A stretch of DNA of 64,000 nucleotides from Holothuria scabra (lineage: Eukaryota; Echinodermata; Holothuroidea; Aspidochirotida; Holothuriidae): contig CM074185.1 in the NCBI GenBank assembly GCA_037179385.1, positions 6,567,371 through 6,631,370 of the forward strand, in the 5' to 3' direction. Shown in pieces: positions 45,904-58,600 of the stretch. The notes beneath the pieces are model-generated. The model saw only the letters and a program-made list of their open reading frames with translations. It did not search any database and was not told where the DNA came from. The position numbers and the translations under genes were made by a program. Position 1 is the first letter of the stretch; each line of letters begins with the position of its first letter.

Positions 45904-46394
45904 CTTGTTACCCTTCAGAATGTCTTGCCAATCTGTAAACCTCAGGAAACCTCAGGAAACCTTCTAGGCATCACAATTCAAATAGCTACACAATCATCCA
46001 ATCAAACAAGGACTACTATAAATACCTGTAGCTTCTTTCCTTGCACTGTCAGAGACTGGAACCTTTTTCCCTAGGATATAACTGACTTCTGAGTCCTCAA
46101 GTTATTCAAGAGCTCAAGCTTGGTTCCTCTGACAGGAGGAACTCTTCACAAGTACTGTACACCATCCCCAGTGTTTTTGACTCCAGCTGCTGGAGTGTTG
46201 CACAGTATTTTCCAGATCCACGCATATTGTGTTGCACATGTTTAGGCTGTGCACACTCCATCCAGTGAGATGAGTGTGAAGGTCTATTCCAGCAGTCTGC
46301 ATGGTATGCAGTTGAACAAATTACATTTTTGTTCTGCTGCTTGCCTCTGCCTATATACGAATCTGATCAGCACTTGTTTCAAGTAACTGTAGGC

Positions 46395-46563
46395 AGCCAT
46401 TAGTGGGGTCCATCAGCCTCAAATCCTCTTCATTAGTCTGCATGAATTTCAAACCCTCCGATTCAGTGAAATTGAAGAAATTAAGATACAATTTAGGTGA
46501 TAAACCCCAGTTATGGCTGACTGAAATCAGACCATCACTTGCTCTTTGGATTCGCCTACAGTT
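46395..46563. repeat. Dispersed repeat family C, inverted copy
   Basis: CTGTAGGCAGCCATTAGTGG at the left and CCATCACTTGCTC...GCCTACAG at the right, matching 13672-13905 in reverse. Confidence 0.6.
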
Positions 46564-46569
46564 TATTTG

Positions 46570-49500
46570 CTATTGAGAAATATTGGACCATATTTGCCTT
46601 ACTAGCTGGGACATTCAGTTCTCCTTTTAGAAAATGGGACTATCCCAGTTTGAAGAAGACTTTGAAAATCTGATGTTTGGCATAGTTTGGTCTTAACCCA
46701 GTATTGGTTGTGGACAAACCCCAATTCCTCCTCCCCCGCCCCCTCCCCCCTCTTTTGTACATGGGCCTGGTTGAAAAGCACTTCCCTTAAAAAAGATAGG
46801 CTTAGCCTAGTTCTTTTTGAAAGGCCATTTTCTTCAAAACTGCTTGAGCTATTTGCCTCAGAATTTCATTGTTTGTTTTGTGTCACAGTAACAGTAATAC
46901 AGGTATAGGCTATAAGAGAATAATATCACAATCAGAGAGAAGTCATCTGTTAACCATGTTGATTTTGCATTGAATGACTTTGCAAGTTTCAAACAGGAAT
47001 GAAAAAAGTGCCCAAGCTGTGACTGTGAGGACAAATCAGTTCTTCACAAGATTCCATTGAGTTTACCAGTGATGTAAGCAAGACAGTGCAATAAATATTA
47101 CAAAGGCAAAGTAATTGCCTACAAAAAAGTGACTCTTCACTCTTCAGGAAACTTTGGATAGTTTCTTATTAGGTGTGTAGATACATACTGTACATGGTGT
47201 AATGATGGTCTCTGTTGTTGTTGGTTGTGGTCAAAAGTCATGTGGAATATTTAACACAAAATTGCTTTTAAATTACAACATAATAGTTTCAAATTTGACT
47301 GAGAAGATTGGACATCATGACATTACCTGGGTTAGAACTGCATGTCATTGAAATGTCATGCATTTTTTGCATGCTGGTTGCTAATTAACAGGTTTTGTGG
47401 TTGTAACCATGTAGCATTATTTGACACTGCATTTCATCTTTAGTTCTTGTTTCAAGAGTTTTGTATGTTTTGCTCTTAGAGGGTATTGTGTCTTACAATG
47501 AGACAAGTAACATCTTGTTTTTCGAGGCCTTTTTTTTCAGGGATTTGCCTGTTATATTTGCCTGGCTCCAGAATCCAGACTTTACCATGGTCATTTGCCT
47601 GTCCAATTTTTTGCCCAAATTAGAAAAGCAAAAGTTAGAATTCATTTTCAAGAAAAATTTCCCCTGCAAATGTTTCAGTTTGGCAAAACTCACAGTTTGG
47701 GAAAAATCGAGTATGAATCCCTGAAGGGACAAAAATGATGTCATACATAACTGAAGACATCTGGCTAAATCAGTAACAATTTTGTGTGTAAAATTTTTTG
47801 AAAAGTGTTTGGTCAAAGTTTTTCAAAGTCAAGTCAAATTGTCAATAACTTACTCATAATTAATTTATTATTTGGGAATTGTCAAAGTTTGACTATTTGT
47901 CATGCATGTGAAGAACGAAAAAATTGGTGAATTTCACAGACCAACTCATGTTTCATTTTGTTTTATAAATGCAGGCCTGCATAACTATGTATCAGGTACA
48001 TACAACATGCAATACCTCCAATGTAGTCTGAATGTACAGAAGGTGTGCACTGTGCAGTATATTACAGAGCTGCCAACTGAACGTTTTAGAACCTCTGGAA
48101 TTTTTTATGCAAAAATTTGCTGTGTTCTGATTTTCCTAAAGATGTCATGTTCTGATTTTCAGTATTTAACTGGAATCATGGTCACATGCACAATTTGTGT
48201 ACATTTGCAATTTTTGTTTCTTGGAAGGAATTTTCTTGAGGCAAAATTCATTGACTTAAAAATATATGTAGAAAAATTTTCTCTTTGAGAATATGAAAAC
48301 TGCATCTCAATAGCATGTAGCATTCCAAAGATAGTGATATTCAAGTTATGCAATTTTTTCTTAAGATTTGGTGCTTATTTAAAGTCTGTGATGTCATGAT
48401 GTCATCACAGCACATTATTTTGACATTCTATTCAATTTATTTATGAATTTATTGTTAGTGCAAGGAATATTAAGCAACATTGTTTGCTATAACCCACATC
48501 AGGCCATCAGATTTCACAGGAAGAATTGTTCCCCATCGCGTGGTGGTCCTGTGATGATTATATCATGAAACCCAAAAACTGGTTACCACCAATCAGTTAC
48601 CATGGATGCATTTTGTAACAGAACCCAAAAGTGGGTTCCCATGGGTTACCATGGTCAAAAATGACAGAACCCACAAATGGGTTCCTGTGAAATCCAACAG
48701 CTTGCACATGATGATCTAGAGTAATGCTAAAGTAGATCCACAGGAAAAGATAACATTCCAACTTAGCAATTTCAAGGAAGAACAGGATATATTCACTAAT
48801 GAACAAAAAAAAACAAAAGAAATCTGACACAATATGCCCACATTATATTTATAACTCTATACAGTAATTGTTGAAAAGAAGAGGTAATTCTTACCAAAAA
48901 TAACCAAACTTTTAAGTGATGTGTTGAATTAGGAAAATGGTATTGAAATTTTATCAGGACTGTTGAAGAAGATTGGTTACAGTATGGTTTGTAAAGTTGT
49001 GAATATTCATGTATAAATCTGTTGAGGTCATCATTGTTGTGTTGGGCTTTAAAATCTGACTTGTAGCTCAATGCATTGACGATGTGGGCATTGATTTATT
49101 GAACAGTTTGTTGAAAGCTTGTTAATTTTAAATTCCTTGTCACTGAGGGATCAAAAAGCAAAATGTCTTTCAGACAAACATGAACTACTCAAAACCCAAG
49201 ACTTTGTTCCCTGGAACCCCTCTAGGGACCCTTGGGTGTTGCACTGGACCCCAGTAGTTATGTTTGTGCTAGCTCACACATAGGTGGTGTTCTCGTCTTT
49301 TGTTCTGGCAGGTTGGCAGCGCTGAATTACAGCTTGGTCGTTAGAAGCCAGTTTTGACATACTGTACATTGTACACTGTACAGTATATTGGCTGCCCGTT
49401 GATGATGACCACTGAAAATGTTCATTTCTGTATTACACTGAACACAGAATAAAGGCATGACTGTATTTCGGAAGTTGATGACTTTTACAGATGTGACCGT

Positions 49501-49655
49501 CTATGCTTTGCTGCTGTATTGTAAAGATTATGATCTTGGCAATTGGCAAGTAAAATTTATTGGCAGTCATAGAAAGCCTTGAAAGATTGATTGAAAGCTT
49601 TGGAAACAAGGTTATGCAATATATGATGTGGTCTACAGGGACTTGTGCAGCTATT
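46570..49655. other. Non-coding stretch
   Basis: No supported exon. Contains a possible small element at 47540-47722 (CAGGGATT ends, repeated ATTTGCCTG) and a diverged family H copy. Confidence 0.55.
48222..48960. repeat. Diverged family H element
   Basis: Shares GAAAACTGCATCTCAATAGC and TTATGCAATTTTTTCTTAAG-like blocks with 29810-30368, followed by matching right-half blocks near 48900. About 200 bp of unrelated GGTTACCATGG/AACCCA repeats lie in the middle. Confidence 0.6.
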
Positions 49656-49661
49656 GTACAG

Positions 49662-51945
49662 CAGGGTTCTAGCCAGGTTTTTTGTCAAACTGGGAGGTCA
49701 TCTGTTTAACTACCCTCATAGATGCGGAAGGCATCGACGCGATCGGGAAGCAATTGCCCCTTTGGCCTGGGGTTAAGGGGCCCGCCTTAGGGCCCCTTGT
49801 GGGGTCCAGGGGCAAAGCCCCTGGTGGGGGTCCAGGGGGCAAAGCCCCCGGAAGCTCGGCGATTTTATGTGTTTTAGGAGTTATAAACTGCTTTAAATTC
49901 ATGCTCTTTTGGGAATAATTTCGACATGTAAACAGATTAATTCTTTTGTATGACCGTACATACGTGACTGACTACTCTTTGTACAAAGCAACTGCTACGA
50001 TGCATGTCGCTCCCTACTGTTACAGTATGGTATTTTGGTAGAAAGACTCTTAAAGTTGTGTCATGGTTTGGTGCAGATCTTTAGTTTATTACCTTACACT
50101 GTAAATAAGACTGTTTCACTAGAAGTTTGGGAGAAATTGACACTTACCTAAAGATAAAAGGATCCCCGATTTTATACAAGTAAACCTGCTTTTACTCACT
50201 AGACTGATGCAGCATTGTAATCAGGGAGCTGTTATAACCTGTTGTAATTGACTCTTGGCACTAGTGCAGTACACACCTACATGCACCGAAGGTTGTCTAA
50301 TTCAAGCACTGTCCAATAGTGTCCATAACTCAGTGATTCTTATACAACCTACAATGCTTTACTAAATGAAATTGCTGGCGGCATAGAATTCATACTTAAC
50401 TTCAAAACCACCGATACTTTTGTAATGAACCAAGCACTAAATGTATGCATACACCGTAGTGTTTTTTAAGCATGGAAGTAGCTACCTCCGAGGTAGCACT
50501 TCCATGTTTTAAGTATCTTGTGTGCCACTACTGTGCACTTTGCCGTAATAGTTCAATTTCAACAGCCACTTGTCAGTTGACTACTGACGTATGTCTCCAA
50601 AAATTTCAACTTGAGATTAACATTTTTCAAGAAATAACAAGTTAAGCTTTCGAAACATATTATTCCTGTCCTTGTATCACATATGAGGGTTTTTAAGTCA
50701 TGAATTGAAAAAAGTTTCAAAAAAGTTCCGATCACTGTTTATCAAGACCAACAGCGTACACAGCAGCGATTGTACACGGTAACTGTCGGCTGAAAATCAT
50801 TACGCTGCTGCTTCGTGCTGTACATCGAACGAACTTCTGTTTCGAAGAATCGTGCTCACTGATTGGCTGCTTGCGTTTATGAATGAAGCAGCTTCTTTAA
50901 AAGTTTGGGGATTCCCCACTTTTAACGTAATTATGGAGGGAGGGTGTCATGTTATTGCCAATTGAAGTACACCCATTCTCTGAGCACAAGTTCTAACGAT
51001 GTACGCTGCCCGCTGCAGGTGCAGTGTTTGTATATTATACTGTGCATGTAGCAGCGGGTCACGGTTATGTGCTGCTAACGTACGTCTATTTAATTACATA
51101 GGCAGTAACTTATGACAGGTGAAAACTACAACGTCTAGATTTGATTGTAGCTAGCTCCAACGTTACATTTTGTACTGTAAACTTAGGTGGCTAGGCCCTA
51201 GGTCTAGTTTTTGTTGTTGCTTCAATTGAGCCACATTATTTTTACGGGGGAATTAAAAATGAAACAAATGGGTAGATTGGGAAAGTGTCAAAATTAAATT
51301 TATCGTAGTCGGTCCTGCAGCTGTCTGATTCACACACATATATATGTACTACAGTGTAGGTTTATTACCGATATCTATACATAATAATACATTACGTAAT
51401 CGCAAAAGATGCAATTAAACATTTAGTTCACAAGTCACAAAGTGACAACCCTCCCTACAAAACAAACCAAACAAAATTGTGTTCATAGCCATGCCCACTG
51501 CTTCCAAGCTACAAACAAGAGGAAACACAGGACTATCTGCCTCGTGCATTCCTTACCTGGCATCATTGTGACTAATGTGCAAACTACAGTGAGTAGAGTA
51601 CAGTGGTATGTGCATGCTTTGCAGGCTATATGCACTTTTTACATGAAGTGCTAGCCGGCCAACATTATAAGAGTCGGGCCAAAAGAAAAGTAATTCCGTT
51701 TCGATTGAAGTCGGGCTGGTGGGAGCAAAATTGATCTCAAGTTTTTGTGACTATGTTTGTGTTGGTTTTAATGAAATCCATATGATCTGGTAGACCTGCA
51801 GGTAATGCTTTTCAATTGACAAAAATTTTAACCAGGAGCACAACTTTTCAAACTGGGCGGATGATTTTCAAACCGGGCGCTGAGAAGCGATATTAAATTC
51901 AAACAGGGCGGACCGCCCGGTTAAAATGGGCTGGCTAGAACCCTG
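49662..51945. mobile_element. 2.28-kb CAGGG-ended TIR transposon
   Basis: Exact 15-bp ends CAGGGTTCTAGCCAG and CTGGCTAGAACCCTG, with TACAG duplicated at 49657-49661 and 51946-51950. Near the left end, two GC-rich units (GGTCCAGGGGCAAAGCCCCT type) are each palindromic. A 36-bp near-perfect palindrome is at 50471-50506. No transposase-like frame was recognised, so it is probably non-autonomous. Its raised CpG content near 50750-51100 contrasts with the surroundings. Confidence 0.82.
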
Positions 51946-51950
51946 TACAG

Positions 51951-54900
51951 TATACTGTATGGAAAAGGAACTATCAGTGTAAAGAATTTGAAAAAGGTCT
52001 CTTAGTTTCATGCAAAGGTCAGTGGCCTTAGGACATGTTACTCTTTTCAAAATTTCATACTAAATGATGTATGGTATGTGGTAAATTTAGAAGAAAAACC
52101 AAACACTGACGGTGACTGACCATCCTCACCATCAGTGTGTGAAACCAATTAAATGGCTTCACTGCTGCTTTTAGTTCTTTTAAGTGAAAGCTGGAAGCAG
52201 TGATATTAAACCCTATCCGTAACCCTAACCCTATAATGCACTCTGCAGAGAAATCAGTGTAGAACTCATCTTGCATACATACATACATACTGCCAGTATA
52301 CATACTAGTGAGAACATTGCATTCTAAGCACCCTAAATTGTAGGAAATTTCACTCTTTTGTGTGTCACCATTACTACAGGGGAGAAAATTGGCATAATTA
52401 ATGAGCACTCTGGATAGTACTTAGTGTAACTAAGATTTATAGGCCTGCCTACTGTATCTGCCATGGATGTCTTTTAATCACAAGTTGGACAATGGGAGTA
52501 GTGTAGTACAAAAATTGTTCACATTGCACTGCAAATAATTCTGACTCCTTGAATCTTCCAATTACTATAATACATGTGGGCCATAATTACATAACCTGCA
52601 AGCTGCCACTTGAGAACCTCATTTTCAGAATGTACAGTAAATGCATGCTGAGCTGCTTCAAGTTGGTTTAAATATAAATACTGTACAGGTTAATTGGTCA
52701 AGACTCCTGCAGCATACATGTACAGTATAATTCCCCATAGTACAGCCAGTTGCAACATGCTGTAGAGGTGTAGAAATGTTTTACTTTGAGTAACAAAAGG
52801 GTTTCTAATTTAGTTTAAAATTGAATGACACAAACAAAATTCAGAACAACTTGGGTCATTATTTTGAAAAGCAGGTATTCTGGTGTTTGAGATATGTGGA
52901 AAATTATTCAATAGACTGAACCATGTATGCAAATCTGTATTGTGTAGGCTAGTGACCTTTCCAACAGGGCCTGTCCTGTGTATAGGGGCCGGAGGAGGGG
53001 AGGGGGTGGCTACATGTACTACTGAACACTAATTAAAGTGACCAAGAAGTTTCCCCCAGTTTATTTTCAAATATCTTGGGTTAATATGATATACCTCATG
53101 TGCATAAAAAGCATTCATGGGTTGATCTCATAGATGCTTCATGGACAGCTGTATGTACTGATGTTGGTTGAGTTCAAAAAGTCATCAGAGGTCACCAGAG
53201 GTCAGGAAGCAGAATTTCTTAAACCTTCTAAAATTGTGCATGAACACAAATCTTTTTTCTTTCCAACATGTTTAGGTAGCATTTGACCACCAATGATGTA
53301 AAAAATGGGGCATCATGTCGTTAATCGAAAAAGAAAAAAAAAAACATGTAGCCTAGGCCCCATCATTGAAATGGCAATTGTATGTACCGCTCCCTGTTTT
53401 CTTCCCTGAGTAATGAGCATTTCATCTTTACTCCCTGTTTTAAGTATTAATTCTTCAAAAAAAGAAATAAAGTAAAAAGGATCTGGCTATAATGACAGTT
53501 TTGTCAATTTGTTCTGTAATTTGCAGAATTAGTGCAAATAAGGTAATCCTTTGAAGTATGTGTGGGGACCAAACATTCTAATACAACACACTGTGTATGT
53601 GAAGTGTTTTGCGCCACCTACAGTAATATCTGGTGTACAGTGCAGACACTAGAATCCCCAGTGTATTTAATGCCTGTTGATATGAGAGAACCCTTTCCAT
53701 GGTTTTTGCGTTGTCCTGTTTTCCTCATCACTTTCCCCAAATTTTCACAAACCTTCTGCAATAGTTTTCTACATCTCAAGTATTTCACAAAGGATGAGGC
53801 CAAGTTGATAGAAGCACTTGATTTTAGCCAGGGGGCAAACATCCTTACAGTCTTGTTCAATACTGCATGCATTCAATAATATCGACACAAAGTGCGCACT
53901 GTGTATACACACTTAATGAGATAATGAGAAATGTCAGACCCTGATCTTTAAAAATTCCTGGGAGTATTGTTGGAGGTTAGCCAGCAAATAGATGTAATTT
54001 ATGGATTCTCTGACCAAAAAGGACAATGTGCTCTGTGTACAGTATGACAGTGCCAATTGAATTAAGTCTAAATGTCTTAAATTTCAAACATTACAGATCA
54101 TATAGATGAATCCAGATAGTTCAATTTACATATTCACAGGATGTCTCTTGAGTTTTGGTGTTCTACAACAATGTCAATCAACCCAAAATGGTCACCTCTC
54201 CAGGAAAGCATTCTTCAAATCATGGAAGTACTTCCATGATCAGATCATGCTGATACAGAAGCATTCTTGTAATGTCTGCAGTTTGTACTGCTCAGATTAA
54301 ACAAGTAAATTTCGTTGTTTTTCTGGAAGCTCTTAGTCTGCAGGTTGTGCCCAAATGAAATCATGTAGTACTTATTGCTATGAGGTACCTGATTAGACAC
54401 AAACCCAGAGCTGTACAACCTTTAAACTGAAAGGAATCAGGTAGCATGCAATGTCACTTGTACATTTTTGTCATGCAAATTTATCAAGAATATTGATGCA
54501 GTTTATCAAAAGTTATTGTTAAGGATTTTAAGCTCCACCCTGGAGGTAGACTGTGGACCTTTGTGGTTCTATGTAGTAGAATGCCTGCCTCTGTCTTCAA
54601 AAACTTTCATTGTCCGCCATTGCTGGGCAATTTTACTAGCTCCATCTGCGAGGGGCTCACAGACAAATGAACGTCACCAGGGAAAAATTGTGCTTGAGAC
54701 CAGTGTTCAATTGCTTTGTTTTGGCTGCTACTTCAAAGCAGTGTATTACATTTTTTTATTTGCCAATGTCCACTTTAGTATACTATTCAATTACCATTAT
54801 GGTGGAGTTTTTCAAAAGCATGGAAGTCACGTGTGAGACCGCCATGCTCAGCAAACGCAAACGGCTTCTAAAGCAGTGGTAGTATCTAGTACAGTACACT

Positions 54901-55097
54901 GTGCAGATACAATAGGTCATTGGTTACTCAGGGATGAGGCTCATCATACATGCTTTCTCATAGCTGAACCAGAAGTCATGAAGAATATGGAAGGTTTATG
55001 CTTTTCTCGCCCAAAAGCCAGTGGCCATTCAGGAATCAATTGCTTGCAAATTTTTCTGGAATTATAGTGCAGTCACTCCAACTGGAATCCTAAATGG
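51951..55097. other. Non-coding stretch
   Basis: No supported exon. A short telomere-like TAACCCTAACCCT sits near 52219, a (CATA)n run near 52272, an AGGTCA-rich repeat at 53181-53212 and a 22-bp perfect palindrome at 54219-54240. Open frames at 53562-53879 and 54468-54836 have no recognisable domain. Confidence 0.5.
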
Positions 55098-55105
55098 CTA
55101 TGAAG

Positions 55106-55655
55106 CAGGCTTGGGGTGATTACATCTCAATGTAATCAATTACTATTGCGATTACTTCATATTTTACGATTGCGATTATGATCACAGCTAAAACTGAAGG
55201 TAATTGATTACGATTGCGATTACATTGCAATGTAATCTTGATTGCAATCGTGATTACATTTCTTTCCACATAAACAGTGTAGTAGGCAAAACAATCCAGT
55301 GCTCACAACTGGAAAAAAGGCCATGGACATTGCTCTAGATAAGTCAGGACAGAACCAAGTCCTCCCAAAGTAGAGATTATTGAACCCATGCACTTTTCGC
55401 TCATTTTAAGCTGGAACATCCAAGAAAGAGGGACAATTAAATTTTGTCATTCTAACAGAAGAACCAAGCACTGAAAAAATTTTTTAGTAACTTTACTTCT
55501 TTGTTCAATTCAACTTCAATGTTATCAGAAATGAAACCACGATTGCAATTACTTTGTGATTTTCACAAAAGTAATCGATTGCGGTTCTAACTAATTTAAA
55601 ATGTGTAATCGATTGCAATCGTTTACGATTACTGATTACAATTACCCCAAGCCTG
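55106..55655. mobile_element. Non-autonomous hAT transposon, 550 bp
   Basis: Ends CAGGCTTGGGGTGATTACAT and ATTACCCCAAGCCTG, with exact duplication CTATGAAG at 55098-55105 and 55656-55663. Many ATTGCGATTAC/GTAATCGATTGC subterminal repeats occur in both orientations. A SINE scrap (ACTGGAAAAAAGGCCATGG) lies inside. Confidence 0.92.
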
Positions 55656-55663
55656 CTATGAAG

Positions 55664-58600
55664 AATCATACATGTGGCAATATTTTCTCCACAATTTTGA
55701 AGTCAGGTTTGCTCGGAATAAATTCTTTGTGCTATGCATCATTAAAGTGCTAAAATATTATGAAAGATCCTTTTGAATAGAAATACAAAGAAAATGGTGA
55801 AATTTAGTTGTTGCTTCAAAATAAGTTTGGGGTAGGCCTAATTGCTTCTGACCTTTCAAGGCATGTCACAAAACAGCTCAGTGCAATACTGCCCTACTGC
55901 TTCTGTACAGTATGAATTATGCCAAGTGATGCTGGTTAGCCCAACATGAGTTACAGATGAGACAATGATTGTATTCAAAATGAAAACTGAACAGTCTTTT
56001 CATCAAAAGACAGTGTAATTGCTGTTCTAGTTTCATTTTTGGCTGAAGGCTATGTTAAAAAATCTGGTCCTGCTGGATTTCAGGTTTTGGCATATATCCA
56101 ATCTTATTCTGGGCAGTAACTTAAAACTTGACTGTTGCCAGTGCATCAACCGGGGTCAATGAAAAATTGAATGACATCACAGTCAAATGTGCTTCAGATT
56201 GTGGAGAAAATTAAGACCATAATTCTCATTGCAATATTTCATAATTTACTTGAACATGATTAAAGTTTGGTTTATTGGGGGTAATATACCCCCAATTTCT
56301 TCTCAAGTGTTTAATAACTAAATTGAATAGTTTAATACTATTTTTGGAACAGTGCCAGAATACTTACGGTAAGTACATATAGGCAAAGGTGATTTGTGTA
56401 TATTACCAAGAACCCTTCTGTTTATATGACTATGAGCATCTTTACTGTACTGTTTTTATACAATGTATTGTAAATTATGTGAAAGTGGTAAATGTAAATT
56501 ATGTGAAAGTGATTCAACCTGTTTAACAAGTGTTGTTTACTTGTACTCTTTCATTTTTTCAAGTGTTTTAAGCATTCTCACAAAAAATAACCACATTCAT
56601 GATTGTACTATACTGTAGCTGCCAAGGTCATGCACTCATGCATTTAAAATTTCAAAAAGGTGTAATGTCTTAAAGTTGCGAAATGCAGAGAAAATTCTGG
56701 TGTTACATTAATGTACAGTTCTGAATAGTTTAAAAAAACATGTGTCAGTGAAGAGGTAATGACCACAGTAGAAGTTCTGCAAATGTGAAAATTTTTTTCA
56801 CATTTTAAGAATATCTTTTCACCTCGGAAAGTTCCAATTCTTTCAACCTACTGGTCTTACTTGTAACCCATTCCCCCCTCCACAGCTGTCTGGCACCATT
56901 CCATGTGCTGACAAATCTGGTTTAATCCTTACAAGCATAGCCTGATCGGCATGCAAGGCCTAAGTATAACACATTTTGTGTGTAATATGAGCTGCTCTGT
57001 ACATGGGCCAACCAAGTTTGCCAAGTTTGACTTTGATATCAATTGAAGAACATAGCCCCCTCCCCCTCCCCATCATCGTATTGCCCCTTTCCAAGTATAC
57101 TACCTGAATCTTAAAAAATATTGCATCCAGAAAGAATCACCCCTTTTATGTCATTGCCCATGGTAATGGACTAAAAATATTCCGCCAATTACAGTACAGT
57201 AGGTAGCCTAAACATCCTCTGAGACTAAGATTGAAGAGAGTCCCTAGAAATTATGTTTAATTTTGAAAGTTAATTGTTGGTGAATGTGATCCCTGCAGGT
57301 CTCTCCAACACAGCTGTAAATTTTACCATGCATGTCTTATGGAGCATACCTAACAAAATGTTCTTATCTAGTTTTAGTTACCGTAACACTGGGTACCCGA
57401 CGGTTATGGCAATTGGGTACCTGATTCCTAATTTTTAGTACCCATGTAAACACTACTACCTCTGTCAAAAGTGTAGTCTGTGGTGAAGGGTATTCTGCCT
57501 TTAATAATATCACTATGACCTTAAGTGGTCTATTACTTGTACTTTGTCAGCACTGTATAGTTTGTTGATTCATAAAATGAAGTTCTCATTAACTTGCATG
57601 ACCTCAGCTGTGTAAGTGCTGTTTCATCACAGAAGTACAGAAAGTTGTTGTATACTGTACTATAGTACATGAGACTACATAACACTAACCATGTCTACTT
57701 TTAATCTATAGGCAATCCATGCCACGCATGATAATGGGTATTAAAGATATGAGCAAGAAGATTCTATGTGGCTCTAGTGTCTAATTATGAAGGTCTGATC
57801 ATGGTTGGTTTTTTTCTCAGATGTACATCTCTGTAGGAGCCATTTGGAGTCTACCTCTGTTGGGTTGATCTAATTTGTCTGGTAGAGCTCATTGTGGTGT
57901 CAATTGCTCAAACTGACTCTGGAAGAAACTAACAGTATAGAAAGAAAAGTATGACTGGATGTTCAGCAGTGTGTTTTAATACTCTCTTAGAAGAAAATAT
58001 TGTGTTTGTTTTACAAAGAAATTTCAATTTAAAGCCAATTATTCATTGACAAAGAGTGATAAATAATTAAAAATAAGGCGATATGCTAGCCTTCTTTCCA
58101 ACAAATAAGTTTTCCCCAGATAGAAATGCAGTTGCTTGTTGCTGAAGAATAATTTTTTCACCTAAACTTTCAACATTTCAAAAGACACAACTTCCATAAT
58201 GCCTCGTATGCATAACATTTTGAGGAGATAAAGCTGGTGTTGGGGTGTATTTTTGAAACCAAATGATTTGATGACTAGAGCTATTTTCTTTTTACTATGT
58301 TGGAACATTTTAAAGGCATTATTTCCCTTTAAGATTCTGTGGGTTTAATTTTTATGGCGGACAATATGTTTAGTATGGAAGCACCCTTAACAGGTGAAAT
58401 GAATCCCAATCTTTTCCCCCTATAGAGTGTGTGCTGTAGGGCTTTGCCATTGTAGTGTGCCAATTTTATGCTTGTCAGTATATTGTTTGCACGTTTTATG
58501 ATTTGTCAGTGCAATGTGCAAATTTTAAGCAAATACGAGTTGATAAATGGGCATTCCCTTAAAATTAAGCCTAGGCTGCCTTGTTTGTGAGGTGAAGTTG

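Larger units (their letters stand above)
43750..46110 (+). pseudogene. LINE 3' fragment split by two later insertions
   Basis: 43780-43870 reads GFVKKNLYSCPRSIKLYVYL. The LINE continues weakly to EMLRDLGWDP at 43985-44014, resumes at 44353-44400, and resumes again from 45909 to NTCSFFPCTVRDWNLFP near 46070. The gaps are a 339-bp insert (44014-44352) and a TIR element (44401-45903). Same LINE family as the minus copy at 42555. Confidence 0.7.

Noticed and set aside
53562..53879. 105-codon open frame on the plus strand
   Set aside because: No domain, no splice context and no similarity that I recognise; the composition fits a chance ORF.
54468..54836. 122-codon open frame on the plus strand
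   Set aside because: Same reasons; the frame is interrupted just outside and shows no conserved motif.
57719..57784. Met-rich short exon-like frame after an acceptor
   Set aside because: The phase does not continue the 42102 exon in a sensible frame and there is no independent support.
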